The notes under the pieces are model-generated. The model worked only from the letters and a program-made list of their open reading frames with translations. It did not search any database and was not told where the DNA came from. The translations under genes and the position numbers were made by a program. From NCBI GenBank assembly GCA_006384855.1, contig VCJN01002598.1:33065-97064 (forward strand): a stretch of 64,000 bases of DNA, in the 5' to 3' direction. Source of the stretch: Tetraselmis striata (taxonomy: Eukaryota; Chlorophyta; Chlorodendrophyceae; Chlorodendrales; Chlorodendraceae). Shown here piece by piece: positions 1 to 12,200 of this stretch. Within the stretch, counting starts at the first letter, position 1; each line of letters starts with the position of its first letter.

Positions 1-914
1 TGGAGCACGCTGGCTGCGCGTACTGTAAATATAGCTAGGCTCGCAAAACGCCCGGGCCGAGCCGTGAAGAGCGCGCGGGTTAATAATAAAACTCCGCGGC
101 CGTGGCTCTGGACCTGATGCGGTTGGCACGGAATGGCGCTGCGGGTACGTATGTCTGTGGCAGGACCAGTCGCACAGGGGGTGGCTGAGTGGGCTGAGCA
201 GGGCGAGCGCCACCGCGTGCCCGGCTGAGCGGCCGTGAAACGGCACCAGGCAGCAGGCGGGGACGCCCGGCCGGGGCTGGGACTTCCGCAGTTACTCTAT
301 GCACCTACCGTAAGAATATACCGGAACTTGTTCGCCTCAAAGTACAGGCGGTGCAACGACTGTTCGAATGCAACGCTTTTTCCCGATCATTTTAAAGCTG
401 CAGCCAGCATGTGTTACCGTTGTTGGATATTTGGCGTTACGCGCGAGTTGCCGTTATGTTGCCGGTGCGAGGCGTCCGACATGTCTCCCCTCGCCCACCC
501 ACTCGTGACCTCCAATGGACCACTCAGCGTGCTGGAGCTTTCTGCTCCAGGGCCCATAAGAATTCAGCCTCTCCGTTCCTGCTCAATGCTGCTGATGGGG
601 GCTCGGTCGCGACTCAGTGCTATTGCTAGCTTTCGCAATGCGGCTTGGGTGAAACTCGCGGGAACCCCGTACGGTATATATTTCAGGGGGCAGTACTTTA
701 CAACATGCTGACATCATCAGCACATCATCAGCAAATTATTACATACATGTATAGTCATACACAGGTATATACCAGTACCTGTAATACAATTGTGCATACG
801 GTTTGCGGATAGTTGCTGTACGCCGCGTTCGGCAGCAACGGCTGGCGAGAACAGCCCATGGATCACGGTACTGGGTCACTGACAGCGTTGTGATAACGCC
901 TGTCACGCTCGTAG
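1..914. other. upstream region of the MYB gene
   Basis: No exon can be placed here with confidence. The MYB gene must have an upstream exon carrying the start codon and the first part of repeat R2, ending in phase 0. It may lie here or before the window. No RNA gene or clear repeat was seen. Confidence 0.4.
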
Positions 915-3380
915 GAGGATGCAAAGCTGGTGCAGCTGGTGCAGACTTACGGGCCGTGCAACTGGTCGCTCATCGCGCAGGTGAGGACCGCCCGCCCAGT
1001 TAAAATGAGATGCGCCGATTTTTTTTTCAAATCAACGATCTGTACGGGTAGTTGTATTATATTGCACTGTATATTTAGCCCATGTGATCTTCCCAACGAA
1101 CGCCCTGTCCGCTGCAATAACCTCTGCCTGGCATAAAGGTTAGTCGTTGCGTATTTTTTACTTGAATTTGGCTAACACTGATGTTGCACAGCAACCCTGC
1201 TGGCTCCACTCACTGATGCTGCAACGCTACCCACGGACAAAATTGCTGCCCGCTGACACGTATCTTATTGTGCTGCTGTAGTCCCTGGGCAGCAACCCGC
1301 ACCGCAATGGCAAGAGCTGCCGCCTCCGGTGAGTGTCCTTGCGTTGGGCTCGTTGCTGTGATGTGCCATGTGGACTCATTGAGGCAATGGCTTTCATGCT
1401 CACCACACAGCGGTGATGCCATGTGTCATGACACCGCTGTGACGGCGCCGACCCGGCTACCCCCAGGTGGTTCAACCAGCTCAATCCCGAACTCAGCAAG
1501 GACCCATTCAGCGAGGTGGAGGAAAAGATGATCTTTCAGAAACACCTGGAGATTGGCAACAAATGGGCGGCCATCGCCAAGTTTCTTCCCGGACGGACCG
1601 ACAACGCCATTAAGAATTACTGGTGGGTGGCCTCTCGGTTTCAATCAGCCGGCCTGCTTGCCCAGGCAGGCAGTGTAGCTGCATTGTGTGACCCCTCCCC
1701 TCACCCCCCCCACTCTGCTCTTGGGTGAGTCAACACTGATCCGGACGCGGTACCCCGTTGCCTGTAGGAACGGCCATCTTAAGCGGAAGATGTACGGCAA
1801 GGAGCCCAAGCAGAGGGACACCGCAGCCAAGCGCACCAGATCTGAGCACTCTACAGGTACAGTGCACCATTTCTGCCCAGAGTTTCGCATTATGTGTTTC
1901 GCATTATGCAACATTCAGGATGCCGTCTGATTCATCGCCCACGATGCTAAATTACATATACTTTGACGCGATGTGCTTGGGGCATCTCTCCTGTCGACAG
2001 CATACACGGGTCCGTTTGCCACAAAGTTAATGGGAAAAATGCCTGGTGAATGTTTTGGGGCCTTGCATGAATCAACGCCTGCCACCTTGGATATCAAAGA
2101 CATCAACCCTCTGCAACCCAATTGCCCTCTTTTCTCATAATTGGACACCCGCCTCTGACATTGATAATATGCTTTGTATACAATACACTAGCTCCTCCAT
2201 GCAATGAGATGGAGTCACCATCCGCCGCACGTGGCGCCATCTTGGGACCTCTCCCTCGCGCCCCCTCTGCCCTCAACCCCACCACCACCCTAAAGGATCT
2301 GTCTGTGCGCACAGTATGTGCTATTTGTAGGTTTGAATATATGCGCCTGCCCCAGTGTTAGCATCAGGGCTGTGTCAGCACTGACCAAGCTGCCCGCCAT
2401 CTAGCATGTTACCGTCTGGGCTGACCACATGCTGTGCTGCAGACGGCGCCAGCTGCGGTCCCGCCAAGTCGTCCGAGCCCACGGCTGCGCGGCTGACCAA
2501 GTCGCCCAAGCAGCTCCACGCCGGCGCCTCCCCCACACCGCCCCCGCCCCCGCAAGTGACGCCGCAGCAGGAGCGGACCTCGACCACATCTGAGGAGAGC
2601 GACACCTCGTCCGCCACTCGGGGCCCCAGCGCGGCGCCCGTGCCTCCGCTCCCTGCCAGTGGCGAGGAGCAGCAGCAGCAGCAGGCCATCCAGGTCGCCC
2701 TCATGCAGCAAGCGGCGCTGCAGAAGCTCCTGCAGAGCGTCCAGGAGGGGCAGAAGCTGGATGCGCCCACCGCCAGCTCCCAAGCATTGCCGGCCTCAGA
2801 CCCGACCCCGGCTCCCGCTCCTACGCCGGCCCCCAATGCCATCCAGCAGCTGGTCTCCGGCCTCGTGGGCGCCGCGGCGCCAGCGCCGGCACTGACAGCC
2901 TCGCTGGTGGACAGCCCCATCGTGAAGATGTGCCTGCAGCTGCAGCAGCTCGCCTCGCTGGGCATCCACCTTGACCAAGGGGTGGTTGCCAATGCGCTGG
3001 CGGCCGCACTTGTCCCGGGACAGAGCGACAACGCCGTCGCCACCAAGCCGCCGCCTCTGCAGCTGCCGGCCAATGGCACCGCCTCGGCGCTGGCCTCCCC
3101 GTCTCCTGTCACCACCCCGTGGAACGCCAGCCATTCCTCCCTCTACCGGCATGCCCCCACCTCGACGACCCCCAAGCGGCTGGATCTTCACCGGCTCCCC
3201 TCCCGATTGGACTCGTGCTCCAGCGACTCGGAACAAATCACGTTTTCGCCTAGAGCGCTGAGCACCACCAGCGCGGGTGCCTTTGCATCGTGGGCGGGCG
3301 CAAAGCACCTCCGGGACGTTCCCAGCCCCATTGTGCTCCCGGGCATCGCGCCAGCGCCATCCCCCCTCGGCCTGCCCTGA
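915..3380 (+). CDS. R2R3-type MYB transcription factor (5' end unresolved)
   Basis: Sequence-specific DNA-binding regulator, expected in the nucleus. Exons 915-980, 1282-1328, 1467-1622, 1768-1856 and 2443-3380 join in phase and give 431 residues without the missing start. The first exons encode most of repeat R2 ([20 protein letters not shown], then GKSCRLRW). Exon 3 encodes repeat R3 with the spaced tryptophans and [11 protein letters not shown], followed by a basic NGHLKRK. The spacing resembles plant subgroup MYBs with GKSCRLRWxNQL. The remaining 320 or so residues are Pro/Ala/Ser-rich and probably disordered, with a five-Gln run near 2670, a short Q/L-rich helix and a second hydrophobic helix coded near 2905-3030. 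Known of the family: two MYB repeats bind DNA and the C-terminus regulates. Target genes cannot be inferred. A TGTAA pentamer lies 200 nt after the stop. It is convergent with the next gene. Confidence 0.92.
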
Positions 3381-3581
3381 GCCTTCTCCCTTTCGGCCAG
3401 CCGGCTACCCGGATGATCCATCCAAGCCTCTCCTGTCGCCGCAGCGGTGATCTAGAGCCTGGGGCTTTCAGGCCTTCTGGTCCAGTCAACCCCCCCCCCC
3501 CCCCCCCCCCACCCCCTTCCCCCTCCCCTGGGGAGCATTCATGATGCCCAACGCCCGAACCCGTAACGCGCAGATGTGCGA

Positions 3582-3586
3582 TGTAA
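3582..3586 (+). terminator. TGTAA poly(A) signal candidate for MYB
   Basis: A TGTAA pentamer 202 nt after the MYB stop, on the sense strand. TGTAA is the usual poly(A) signal of chlorophyte green algae. Confidence 0.5.
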
Positions 3587-4388
3587 CAATATCAACCGTA
3601 TTCTTCTCCCCCCCCCCCCCCCCCCCCCACCACCACCTCTTTTATCAAAAAACGGGACTCCACCTTTCCATTTCTCGTGATGCTGCACTGCAATCATGCT
3701 TACTTCCTCCCGGGCGCTGTATAAGTACACCAGGCCCACGTACGCTGGGCCAAGAATATGTGCCGCAAGCTTGCTTGCTACTCTTCACCGCCAACGATGC
3801 AAATCACCCATCGTTGAAAGGACTACAAGCCCCTTTTCCTCCTACTGCTGGGTCCCAGTAGCCATAGACATCAGCATCATGCTGGGCCAATCACATGCAT
3901 GGGCTGCCACAGCCAATGATGGCATCACACGAAGGAAATGTACCAGCCCACAACTGAGAGATGTGAGATGTTGCATCGCGCTGCGTGATGACGCTGTATC
4001 GGCAAAGAATGAGATCTGTCGAGAGGAAAAGAGGGGCAACAACTCTGCGTTGTCACCTGCCTTGCTTACAGAGAGTAATGAAGGTAGACATACTGCAAAT
4101 AGGGCAGGAATTGGGGAGAGAAGAAAGGGTTGTGCATGGCCACAGTATGCGACGAACATAATAGGCAGCGGTATATTCCTGGCTGTCCCGAGGATGAATA
4201 AACAAAAAACACCGCCACCTGTTTCGGTTGCCAGAATGCTGACGACAGGAAATGTGTGAGCAGCACACACCTGCTGCAACCTGCTGGTGAAACAGGGGTT
4301 TTTCAATGGCTGAGAGGTAGGAGCATGGCTCAGAACGTTTGCAGAGTGACGGACTAACAGACTATCTCGATGCTAAACATTGGTTATA

Positions 4389-4391
<3 letters not shown>

Positions 4392-4437
<46 letters not shown>

Positions 4438-4441
4438 GAGA
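4392..4441. repeat. (GA)n microsatellite
   Basis: About 50 bp of near-perfect GA dinucleotide repeat with one GG interruption, in the convergent intergenic region. Confidence 0.95.
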
Positions 4442-5222
4442 AACCCTTCATGGAACTGTAGGTGGTTTAAGGGCACCAGAGGATCCCAATTGGTAAACTG
4501 CTAAGACCACCAGGTTGCACATAAAATACAATGCGAATATATCAAGGTCGTCTAGGAGGGTGCTTGCCATTTTGCCAGTGACGCAACTTGTTCATCTCCT
4601 GCAGACAGCCATCTCAGTGACAGGTTTAGCTTGCAGTTTTTCTGCCCCCGAGACTGGACTGGCAACTGCGAAACCCTTGCAATTGGAGGGCCACGGTAGC
4701 TGTGGCTTGCAGATGGCAGCACGTCATCATCGAGGTGTTGCTCAATTTCGCCATGAGTACGGGCCATGCAGCTTCGCGCAGGCCTGTTTCTTGAAAAACC
4801 CTGTGTCACCTCTGGCATTAAATCCAGCAGAGTGGCGAGATGGTCTCATTGGCGTTGTGGCTTTGTACATGTACATATTGCCGAAGTTCCTGTTGTCGGC
4901 TGGCATTAAAGACTTTGATCGCAAGAACGGAAATCGCGGCTCCTCGGACACGGATCGCCACCTCTTTTCCATCCATTATCATTGTACGAGTAAAGCATCC
5001 AGCTGGTGGGATGCTGTCCGGGGAGCAGCATAACGTGGATGGGCGGCACTGCTGTTGAGTATTGCAGCAAATGCGCCCAGGTGGCTGTATTTTGATGTAT
5101 GCCAGCTTATGATACTGATAACAATATGCTAATGACAACTCATGGAGCCTGCAAGTCATTGGAGATCCTGTAGAGAACAAGCCCAAAGGGAGGGCAACGA
5201 CAACTTTGCTCGGTGCGCAGTG

Positions 5223-7003
5223 TCACGAGACCTTGGCCAGTTCTTTGGCGATGGCAGCCGCGTACTGCGCGGGGGCACGCACTTTGCCGCCGTCCAGCCA
5301 GGCGAGCGCGTCGTCCATGGCGCACACCAGCTGCACGTCCTGGCTGCTGCAAGCCACGAAGCCGGAGCGCGCCACGTGATGGCGAAAGTAGTCGAGTGTG
5401 GCCAACCTGAAATGCAGCCCTAGGTGCTCCCGGGTGTACATGGCGCCCCGGAAGCCCAGCACCTCGCTCAGCGCGTCGTGATAAAAATCGAGCAGCGCCT
5501 TCTCGCTGCCCAGGAAGCAGGAGCGCGCGTCTGGGAAGAGTAAGTACGCCAGGTCCATCGCGCCAAACCCCTCCCCAGCGTACTGGAAGTCGCAGACAGC
5601 TGCCTCGATGCTGCCGCCGGCCTCGGCGGGCCCCTCGGACGTAAAAAACATGTTGGCCGCTTTGGCGTCGCCGTGGATAATCGTCCGGAAGCGGCGCTGC
5701 TCCTTGTTTCGCTGCGGTGGTGCCGCACCGTCCGCCTCGGGACGGTCACCCCGCAGGCAGGTATCGAGCGGAACGGCAGCCGCCTGCAGGCGCGTGCCGA
5801 GAGCGAGCAGCGAGGGCCGTTCTGCGAGCTTGGGCTCCTTCCGCTTGAGGTACTTCACGCTGTCCCCCCAGCGGGGGCCGATGTCCAGCAGGCTCGCCTG
5901 TCCGTCTTTGTCGAGCGTCCAGTGCGCGCCGGCCTCCCATAGCCCGCGCACAACGCCGGCCTCCAGGCCCCAGAAAGTGGCGTGCAGGCGCGCCAGCCAG
6001 CGCAAGGCGGCGTGCACGCTGGCCAGCGACAGCTCCTGCGGGTGCGCGGGGAAGGGGTGGCTCAGGTCCGACATGACGAGCGTAAAGACGTTGCCTCCGT
6101 GGGGCGGCATCTCGGACGCGTACAGTCGCGGAATGGCCGCGCGAGCGGACGCCAGGAACGTGGACGTCGCCTGGTAGAAGAGCGCCTCCACGCGGTACGA
6201 CCTGCGCCGTGGGGGTAGCGACCACGCGGTACGGCCCTGATCAGCCGATCCGCCAACGAGCAATCATGGAGGCATGGAGGCCGCCGTATGTACCGTATAA
6301 CGATTATTTACCTCTCTCAAAAATATACCGCTACGGCCGCTGCGGGCTGAGTACTTTCAGCAGGGCGCACCTGCATTTCATCGCCTGCCGCTCCTCCGTC
6401 TTCTCGTTCACAATGACCACCTTGGCCACCAAATGGAGCTCCCGGTCGCGCATGATGCAGCGCAGCTTGAAGACAGGGCAGGAGGCGCCGCCGGTGTACT
6501 GCTCGCCGTGCGTCCTGCTGATCTCCACCCCCAACACCTGCGCAATATTGAGCGGGTGTCGGCGCGCCTGAGCCAAGGCGCCCCCCTTGCTCACCCCTTA
6601 CGAGTAAAGCATACCAGCAGCGAAAAGTTTGCACAGGATGAGGGCGTTTTGAGCGTGCCACCAGACATGGCAAACCAGGGTGTGTACTCCGCGGCGCCTC
6701 TGTTTCGCTTGAGCGAGCACCCTCACTGGCCTGCCTGGAATCTAAAGAACTTTTTGACTTGGCCGGTGGTGCTGTTTATTATCTTTGGGGGCGGAGCTCT
6801 GCGCCCACCTGCTCCAGGCCTGACGCCGCCAGCAACTCCTGCACCCGCTCGCTCTCTTGCCGTGAGATGGCTGCCGCTAATGGAGACACTGTGCCGTCGA
6901 TCTCAGCCGCGTTGTTGGTGCGCTTGATCCAGCCCACAGGGCCGCCCTTGGCGTTGGCCTTGAATTTGGCCTTCGCCCTGGCGACCGCGAGCACGCCCTG
7001 CAT
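5223..7003 (-). CDS. CHK/APH-like small-molecule kinase
   Basis: Predicted ATP-dependent phosphotransferase of the aminoglycoside-phosphotransferase fold, closest to the CHK/ecdysteroid-kinase-like group. The substrate is unknown. Exons on the minus strand: 7003-6809, 6537-6371 and 6201-5223, phases matching, 446 residues. The N-lobe has LHLVAKVV with the likely ATP-binding lysine, coded in exon 2 and continued as RSYRVEALFYQ across the second splice. The C-lobe has the Brenner motif IIHGDAKAANMFF (His about 297, Asp 299, Asn 304) and the metal-binding DFQ (Asp about 325), both typical of this group. No signal peptide is obvious, so it is probably cytosolic. The start chosen is the first ATG of exon 1, and an upstream exon cannot be excluded. 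It is divergent from the LF4 gene and convergent with MYB. Choline/ethanolamine kinase is less likely given the DFQ motif. Confidence 0.85.
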
Positions 7004-9230
7004 CCTGGCCACCAAGAGGGGCGTCCGCGAGCCGATGCAATGTATCTCGAGATGCTCACCACTTGCAGTTGGGATGAAGGGTCCGTCAACTTTATAGTCA
7101 ACAACAGCAGTGGCGGTTACTATGCGGTGCGACCAGTTGATTGCCCGGCTATCTGTGTGGAGGGGCAATCAACTGGGGCGGCGGCCGGCATGCCGCCCCG
7201 CGCCGGGCGGGTACAGGGCGGTACCTGTACCAGGTACCCTGTAGCGGCGGCTACTTTTTTTCTATTTTTGTTAGCGGCGGCTCGTAGTAGCGACTGCCCC
7301 GCCATCAAAAATGCCCCGTAAGCCGTAATCCTTACAGGTAGCGAGCGGATCAGCGCCCGAGCAGCGGATCCTACTGCGGCATTAATTAAAAGTAAAAGTA
7401 AGAGTTAAAGTAAAAGTAAGTGTTAAGAGTTAGTCGCCAGGTCGGTACTGAAAGGTTGCGAGCAGCAGTAGTTTTCATAGTGGCTAGATGAAGTCGCTAG
7501 GTACGCTGGACCCAGGATAGAAAACCTTGGATGAAGTTTGTCCCGCGGATCGATAAAATCATGACCCGTGATCCTACTAAATTAAGGATTCCGACCTGCG
7601 CGACCCGGTGCTGAATATCTTTGATTGAGGGACCTGATAATAGAATGAAACAACTAAAAAACAACTACCGTACCGGTACCGGTACGGTACCGGTGGCGGA
7701 AGCGGAATATATATGGCGGATCGGTTTTATTTCGGTTCTGGGTATTAGGTCCCGGTAGGACCAGGAACCAGGACCAGGACCAGAATTTTAATCCGCAGAT
7801 CCCGGTACAAGCAATGAAATGGTACACCTCTATGTATTTGCTGTAAACATCCACATACACATTATCCTTATAGGGCATTAGTAATCCGGTTGTCCTTGCC
7901 CGTGTCAGCAACCCACCCGTCATTAGGGGTAGCGGATAGCGACACACAGCAGCAAATAGAACTATACAGGGCTTTACCGTGCTTAAAGATACGGGGCCAT
8001 ACATACAGCGCCTTCTAATTCTAACATGCATATTTTAGCCGAAATAAATTCGGCTGATCCGAAAATAAATAGGTTCATGATATGTTCAGCAATAAATACT
8101 GTACATACGTGATTACATGCTGGTAGCGTTCTGTATGTGCTACCAGTATCATCAGCCTGTGTGTACCTTTTCGCGCAGGCGGCGGCGTTTGCATTCGTTA
8201 TCGTCGTTGTCTACTTGCTTACGAACCTTTGCGCCCGCCCGGCGCTGGGCGTCGTTCAGCCTGCACACTGCTGCAAGCACGGCGGCCTCTGCCCTCCCAC
8301 GATTGTCACAGCCTACGTGTGCCGACCACGTTCGTACTATATCGCAGCGGCTCCCCAGCCGCATGCTGCGCTGACCAGCGAGCACAACCCATTTTCATAG
8401 GGGTGCCCTATCGGAGCTCCCGCAGGGTTTCCGGTGGGCTTCCGCTGTCGGTCGGCTGCGAGTGTTCCCGCACTCGTTGGTGGTGTTCACCCTGCTGGCG
8501 GTATGGCGGCGAGTAATCAAGCCGGCTATTAGCCGGGATCAGCAGCACCTTGCTTGAGAGTCGCGGCGTAGTGATAGCGGGCGGAGAGCAGCGCGGAGGC
8601 GCCAGCAGGCCGGTGCGGCGGCCGTCGGACAGTCCGACATGCACAGTACGCCTCCCGGCTGGTTGCGCCGCTCATCAGCCCTGTTGCAACCTCACACCTA
8701 GCACCTCCGACCCCTCACTCCCCTGGTGCATCACCTAGAGGTCACGCCTGCCCTGCTGAGCACGCGCGCTCACCGGATAGCCGCGTTGACAGCCACGGCG
8801 GCGAATGCGCCGTCGCCGCATGCGGCGAATATTGATACGGGCACGAATATTCACACTACATGCGGCTAAACTACTGAAGCGCAGCCTCAGTCCCGCGCTC
8901 GCCCTTCGCGCTGCCCTGCTTCCTGCAAACACGTCCGGCTGCCGGCCCGCATCTTGCCTATGCCCTCTGTCGTTGCCTCGACCACGGACATCGATACCCG
9001 TGCTTAGACCGCGGGTCCGGCAGCAGGACAGGCCGCAGGTTGCAGGACATGGCGGCAGCCCCGAGAGTTCGCGACGTCAAATGGCGAATTTCAAAAAAAC
9101 TATATAAAAAATGTCTAATATCAAATTCTGATCCGGCAAACGATAAGATACAGCCTCGCCTTGCCTGCCAGCGGTAGCTGCGTCTGACGACGCTGTCGCC
9201 CTCCCTGCCCGCTGCCCCTACCCGGCGCAG
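7004..9230. other. divergent intergenic/5' region between CHK kinase and LF4
   Basis: Holds the promoters of both neighbours and the unresolved first exon of LF4. A candidate is 7488-7500, an ATG followed by ten bases and a gtacgc donor, which fits the phase of the next exon and would give M-K-S-L-E before YRLVAKK. This is unverified. A 22-bp perfect palindrome built of CGGTAC units lies at 7667-7688. AAGTAA-like short repeats occur at 7385-7430. No other gene was seen. Confidence 0.4.
7667..7688. repeat. 22-bp perfect palindrome
   Basis: ACCGTACCGGTA and its exact reverse complement meet without a spacer, and CGGTAC/GGTACC units continue to about 7694. It lies in the divergent promoter region upstream of LF4. 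Function unknown. Confidence 0.85.
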
Positions 9231-12200
9231 AGTACCGCCTGGTGGCCAAGAAGGGCGAGGGCACCTTCTCGGAGGTGCTGAAGGCCCAGTGCGTGAAGAA
9301 CGGCAAGTATGTGGCCATCAAGTGCATGAAGAACCACTTCGACAGCCTGGACCAGGTGCGCCCTGCGGCCCGGCCTGACCCCCCTCTCCCTCGTCCCCAC
9401 CCATCCGACACAGACCCGCCGTGTCATGCCCTGACCCCCCCCCCCCCCCCCCCCCATCCTCCCCCCGACACCACCACCGCCAGGTGAACAACCTGCGGGA
9501 GATCCAGGCGCTGCGCCGCCTGTCGCCGCACCCCAACATCATCAAGCTGCTGGAGGTCCTCTAGTGGGTGCCCCGCCGCCCCCCACCCACCCACCTGCCC
9601 CCCTGGCCCCTGATGGTCGCAAGCCGGAGCCGGGTGGGCAGGAGCGGGAAGGGCTAGCCGCCGACAGCCCGAGATATACCCCTACGCGGCCACGCAGGCA
9701 TGCACGCCTTCCCTAAAGTACACGGCTTGCAAGCCCCGCCTTTAGTGAGGGGCGGCACCGAGCGCGTGGCGCTGTGTTAGATGTGCATGCGGGACCGTCC
9801 GGGAGGCAATGCGCTTTGCTTACCTGCCGGTAAGTGAGGGCGCACTGAGATGAGAACAGACCCCGTCGCTTCGCTATTGCAAGTGGACGATTAGCCCCTT
9901 TTGCGGAGCTGTGCAAGGTGGGTGCCATCCCCCGACCCGCGACAGCGGTCATCGGGACGGCCTGATGCCACATATAGGCGCGCAGGAGGTAGACCCCCCC
10001 GGCGCGCCAAAAAAGGCGCCACGGTGGCATGGCACGCTGTGTGTGGCCGCGCTCCTCGACGGGATACGGTTTATCGCCAAACCCCACCGGCGGGTCAGTT
10101 GGTGGGCGCTTCCAGTACTGTAGCGAAGGGCATCATGTGGCTCGATGACAGCCGGGGCGGATGTTTGTTTCGTCGTATTTGTGTCCAATCCTGCCGGCAG
10201 CGCGCGCGCCCCGCTTGGGGCCCAACTGCGCGACCGAGCGACTGACCGGGCGGCGGCCGCGCACCTTGGTGCCCCGCCCCGCAGTGACCAGCCCACCGGC
10301 CGGCTGGCGCTGGTGTTTGAGCTGATGGACATGAACATCTACGAGCTCATCCGCGGGCGGCGCCACTACGTCGCGGAGGACCGCGTGAAGAGCTACATGT
10401 ACCACCTAATAAAGTCCATGGACCACATGCACCGCAACGGCATCTTCCACCGAGACATCAAGCCCGAGAACATCTTGATCATGGACGACGTGCTCAAGCT
10501 CGCCGACTTTGGCAGCTGCCGTGGCATCTACTCCAAGCAGGTACGCTGGGCCGCTCCGCACGGGGCAGGAAGCAGGGCCCCGTGGGGGGAGAGGGGGGAT
10601 TAGGCTTGTTGGTGTTTTGAGACTACATCGCTGCAGATGGAAGCAACCAGCTCAGCCTGACACAGGAGCACACGGATGCGCATGCGCTGAACGGGTGCCG
10701 CTTCCGGCTGGCGTTCTACTAGCCTGGCTGTACCCGAGGTTTGGCTTAGGAAAGGGGGTTCCTGCCGGGTACGCGGGGTCTGGACAAAGCCTTAGAAGCT
10801 CGAAGCGCTGCGGACCGGCGTGTCGGGTCCTACACCCCTGCAGCGTCCGGAGTAGCCCCTGGTACCTCGGATCGGTATTGAGGGAGCGGGCCGGCCCGCA
10901 GACGGATGCGCCCCTGCGCCCCTGCCGCCTCCGTCCCATGCACCATCGTGCGCCAGGATGGGGTGGCCGCGCAATGTCGCAGTTATGGTTACAGGCGCCA
11001 GTGTTACCCAGATGGGACACTGACCGCAACTGCGACATTGCGCGATCAGAAACCAATCCATGCACGTTTCTAAACTGATACCCTACATCGACATGGGTGT
11101 GCTGCTGTCTGTGATACGCGCACCGGTGCCGCATGGTATTCCAAGGTATTATTCTCATCCAGCCTGGCTGACCCCCCCCCCCCCCCCCCCCCCCCCTCCC
11201 TCCTCTCCCGCCCCCCCCTCCAGCCCTACACGGAGTACATATCCACGCGCTGGTACCGCGCCCCGGAGTGCCTCCTCACGGACGGCTACTACAACTACAA
11301 GATGGACATGTGGGGCGTGGGCTGCGTGTTTTTTGAGATCGTGTCCCTGTTCCCGCTGTTCCCGGGCACCAACGAGCTGGACCAGATCCAGAAGATCCAC
11401 AACGTGGTGGGCACGCCGCCGCCGGACCTGCTGGCCAAGATGAAGCGCCGCAGCCAGCACATGGACTTCAACTTCCCGCCCAAGGTAGCGGCCCGCGCTG
11501 TGCACGCTATCATCGCCACAACCATCATGACCATTATCACCATCACCATCACCATTATCACCATCATCACCACCATCATTATCATCGCCATTATCATCAT
11601 TACCACCATCACCATCACCGTCATCATTGCCATCATTACCATCACCGCCACCGTCATCATCATCACCATCACCATCATCACCATTATCATCATCACCACC
11701 ACCATCAATACCATCATAATCACCACCATTATCATCATCACCACCGTCATCATTGCCATCATTACCATCACCATCATCATTGTCTTCATCACCATCCTCA
11801 TCCTCATCATCTTTTTATCATCATCACCATCACCACAACCACCATCAACACCATCATCACCATCGCCATCATCACCATCGCCATCATTGACACACACCTA
11901 ACCTGGCATGTCCGGCCGCCAAGCCAGAACAACTCGAACCACGGGCCGCTCTACCGCGCCGTGCGATTGGGTCCCAAAAACAATGAATTCCCATCCAGCA
12001 ATGATAGTCCCCCTCTCCGTGCGGGTTTAGCCCCTCAGGTAATCCAGCGAAGCGTCGATTTTTCGGCGGTGAGCTTTATTGTCGTACGGGTACCCGTATA
12101 GTGCAGCGGATCGGGCCCATAGGTGCATGACTAAAGCGCTTATCTACTGGCATGTACTACTAAGTACTATAATCCACCCACCCACCCGCCCGCCCGCCCA

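Larger units (their letters stand above)
3381..5222. other. convergent intergenic region
   Basis: Lies between the 3' ends of the MYB gene and the CHK kinase gene. It holds two C homopolymers (about 3490-3510 and 3610-3627), a (GA)n tract and nothing else recognisable. The open frames here have no family signature. Confidence 0.6.

Noticed and set aside
480-560. Candidate first MYB exon containing a Trp codon near 515
   Set aside because: The possible donor leaves the wrong phase for the exon starting at 915, and the residues do not match the MYB repeat start.
2375-3115. 246-codon minus-strand frame opposite the MYB tail
   Set aside because: GC-rich shadow of the MYB last exon, whose plus frame continues the MYB repeats in phase.
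11295-11897. Met/Val/Asp-rich minus-strand frame of 200 codons
   Set aside because: Antisense of the LF4 exon and of the trinucleotide repeat. The plus strand carries the kinase.
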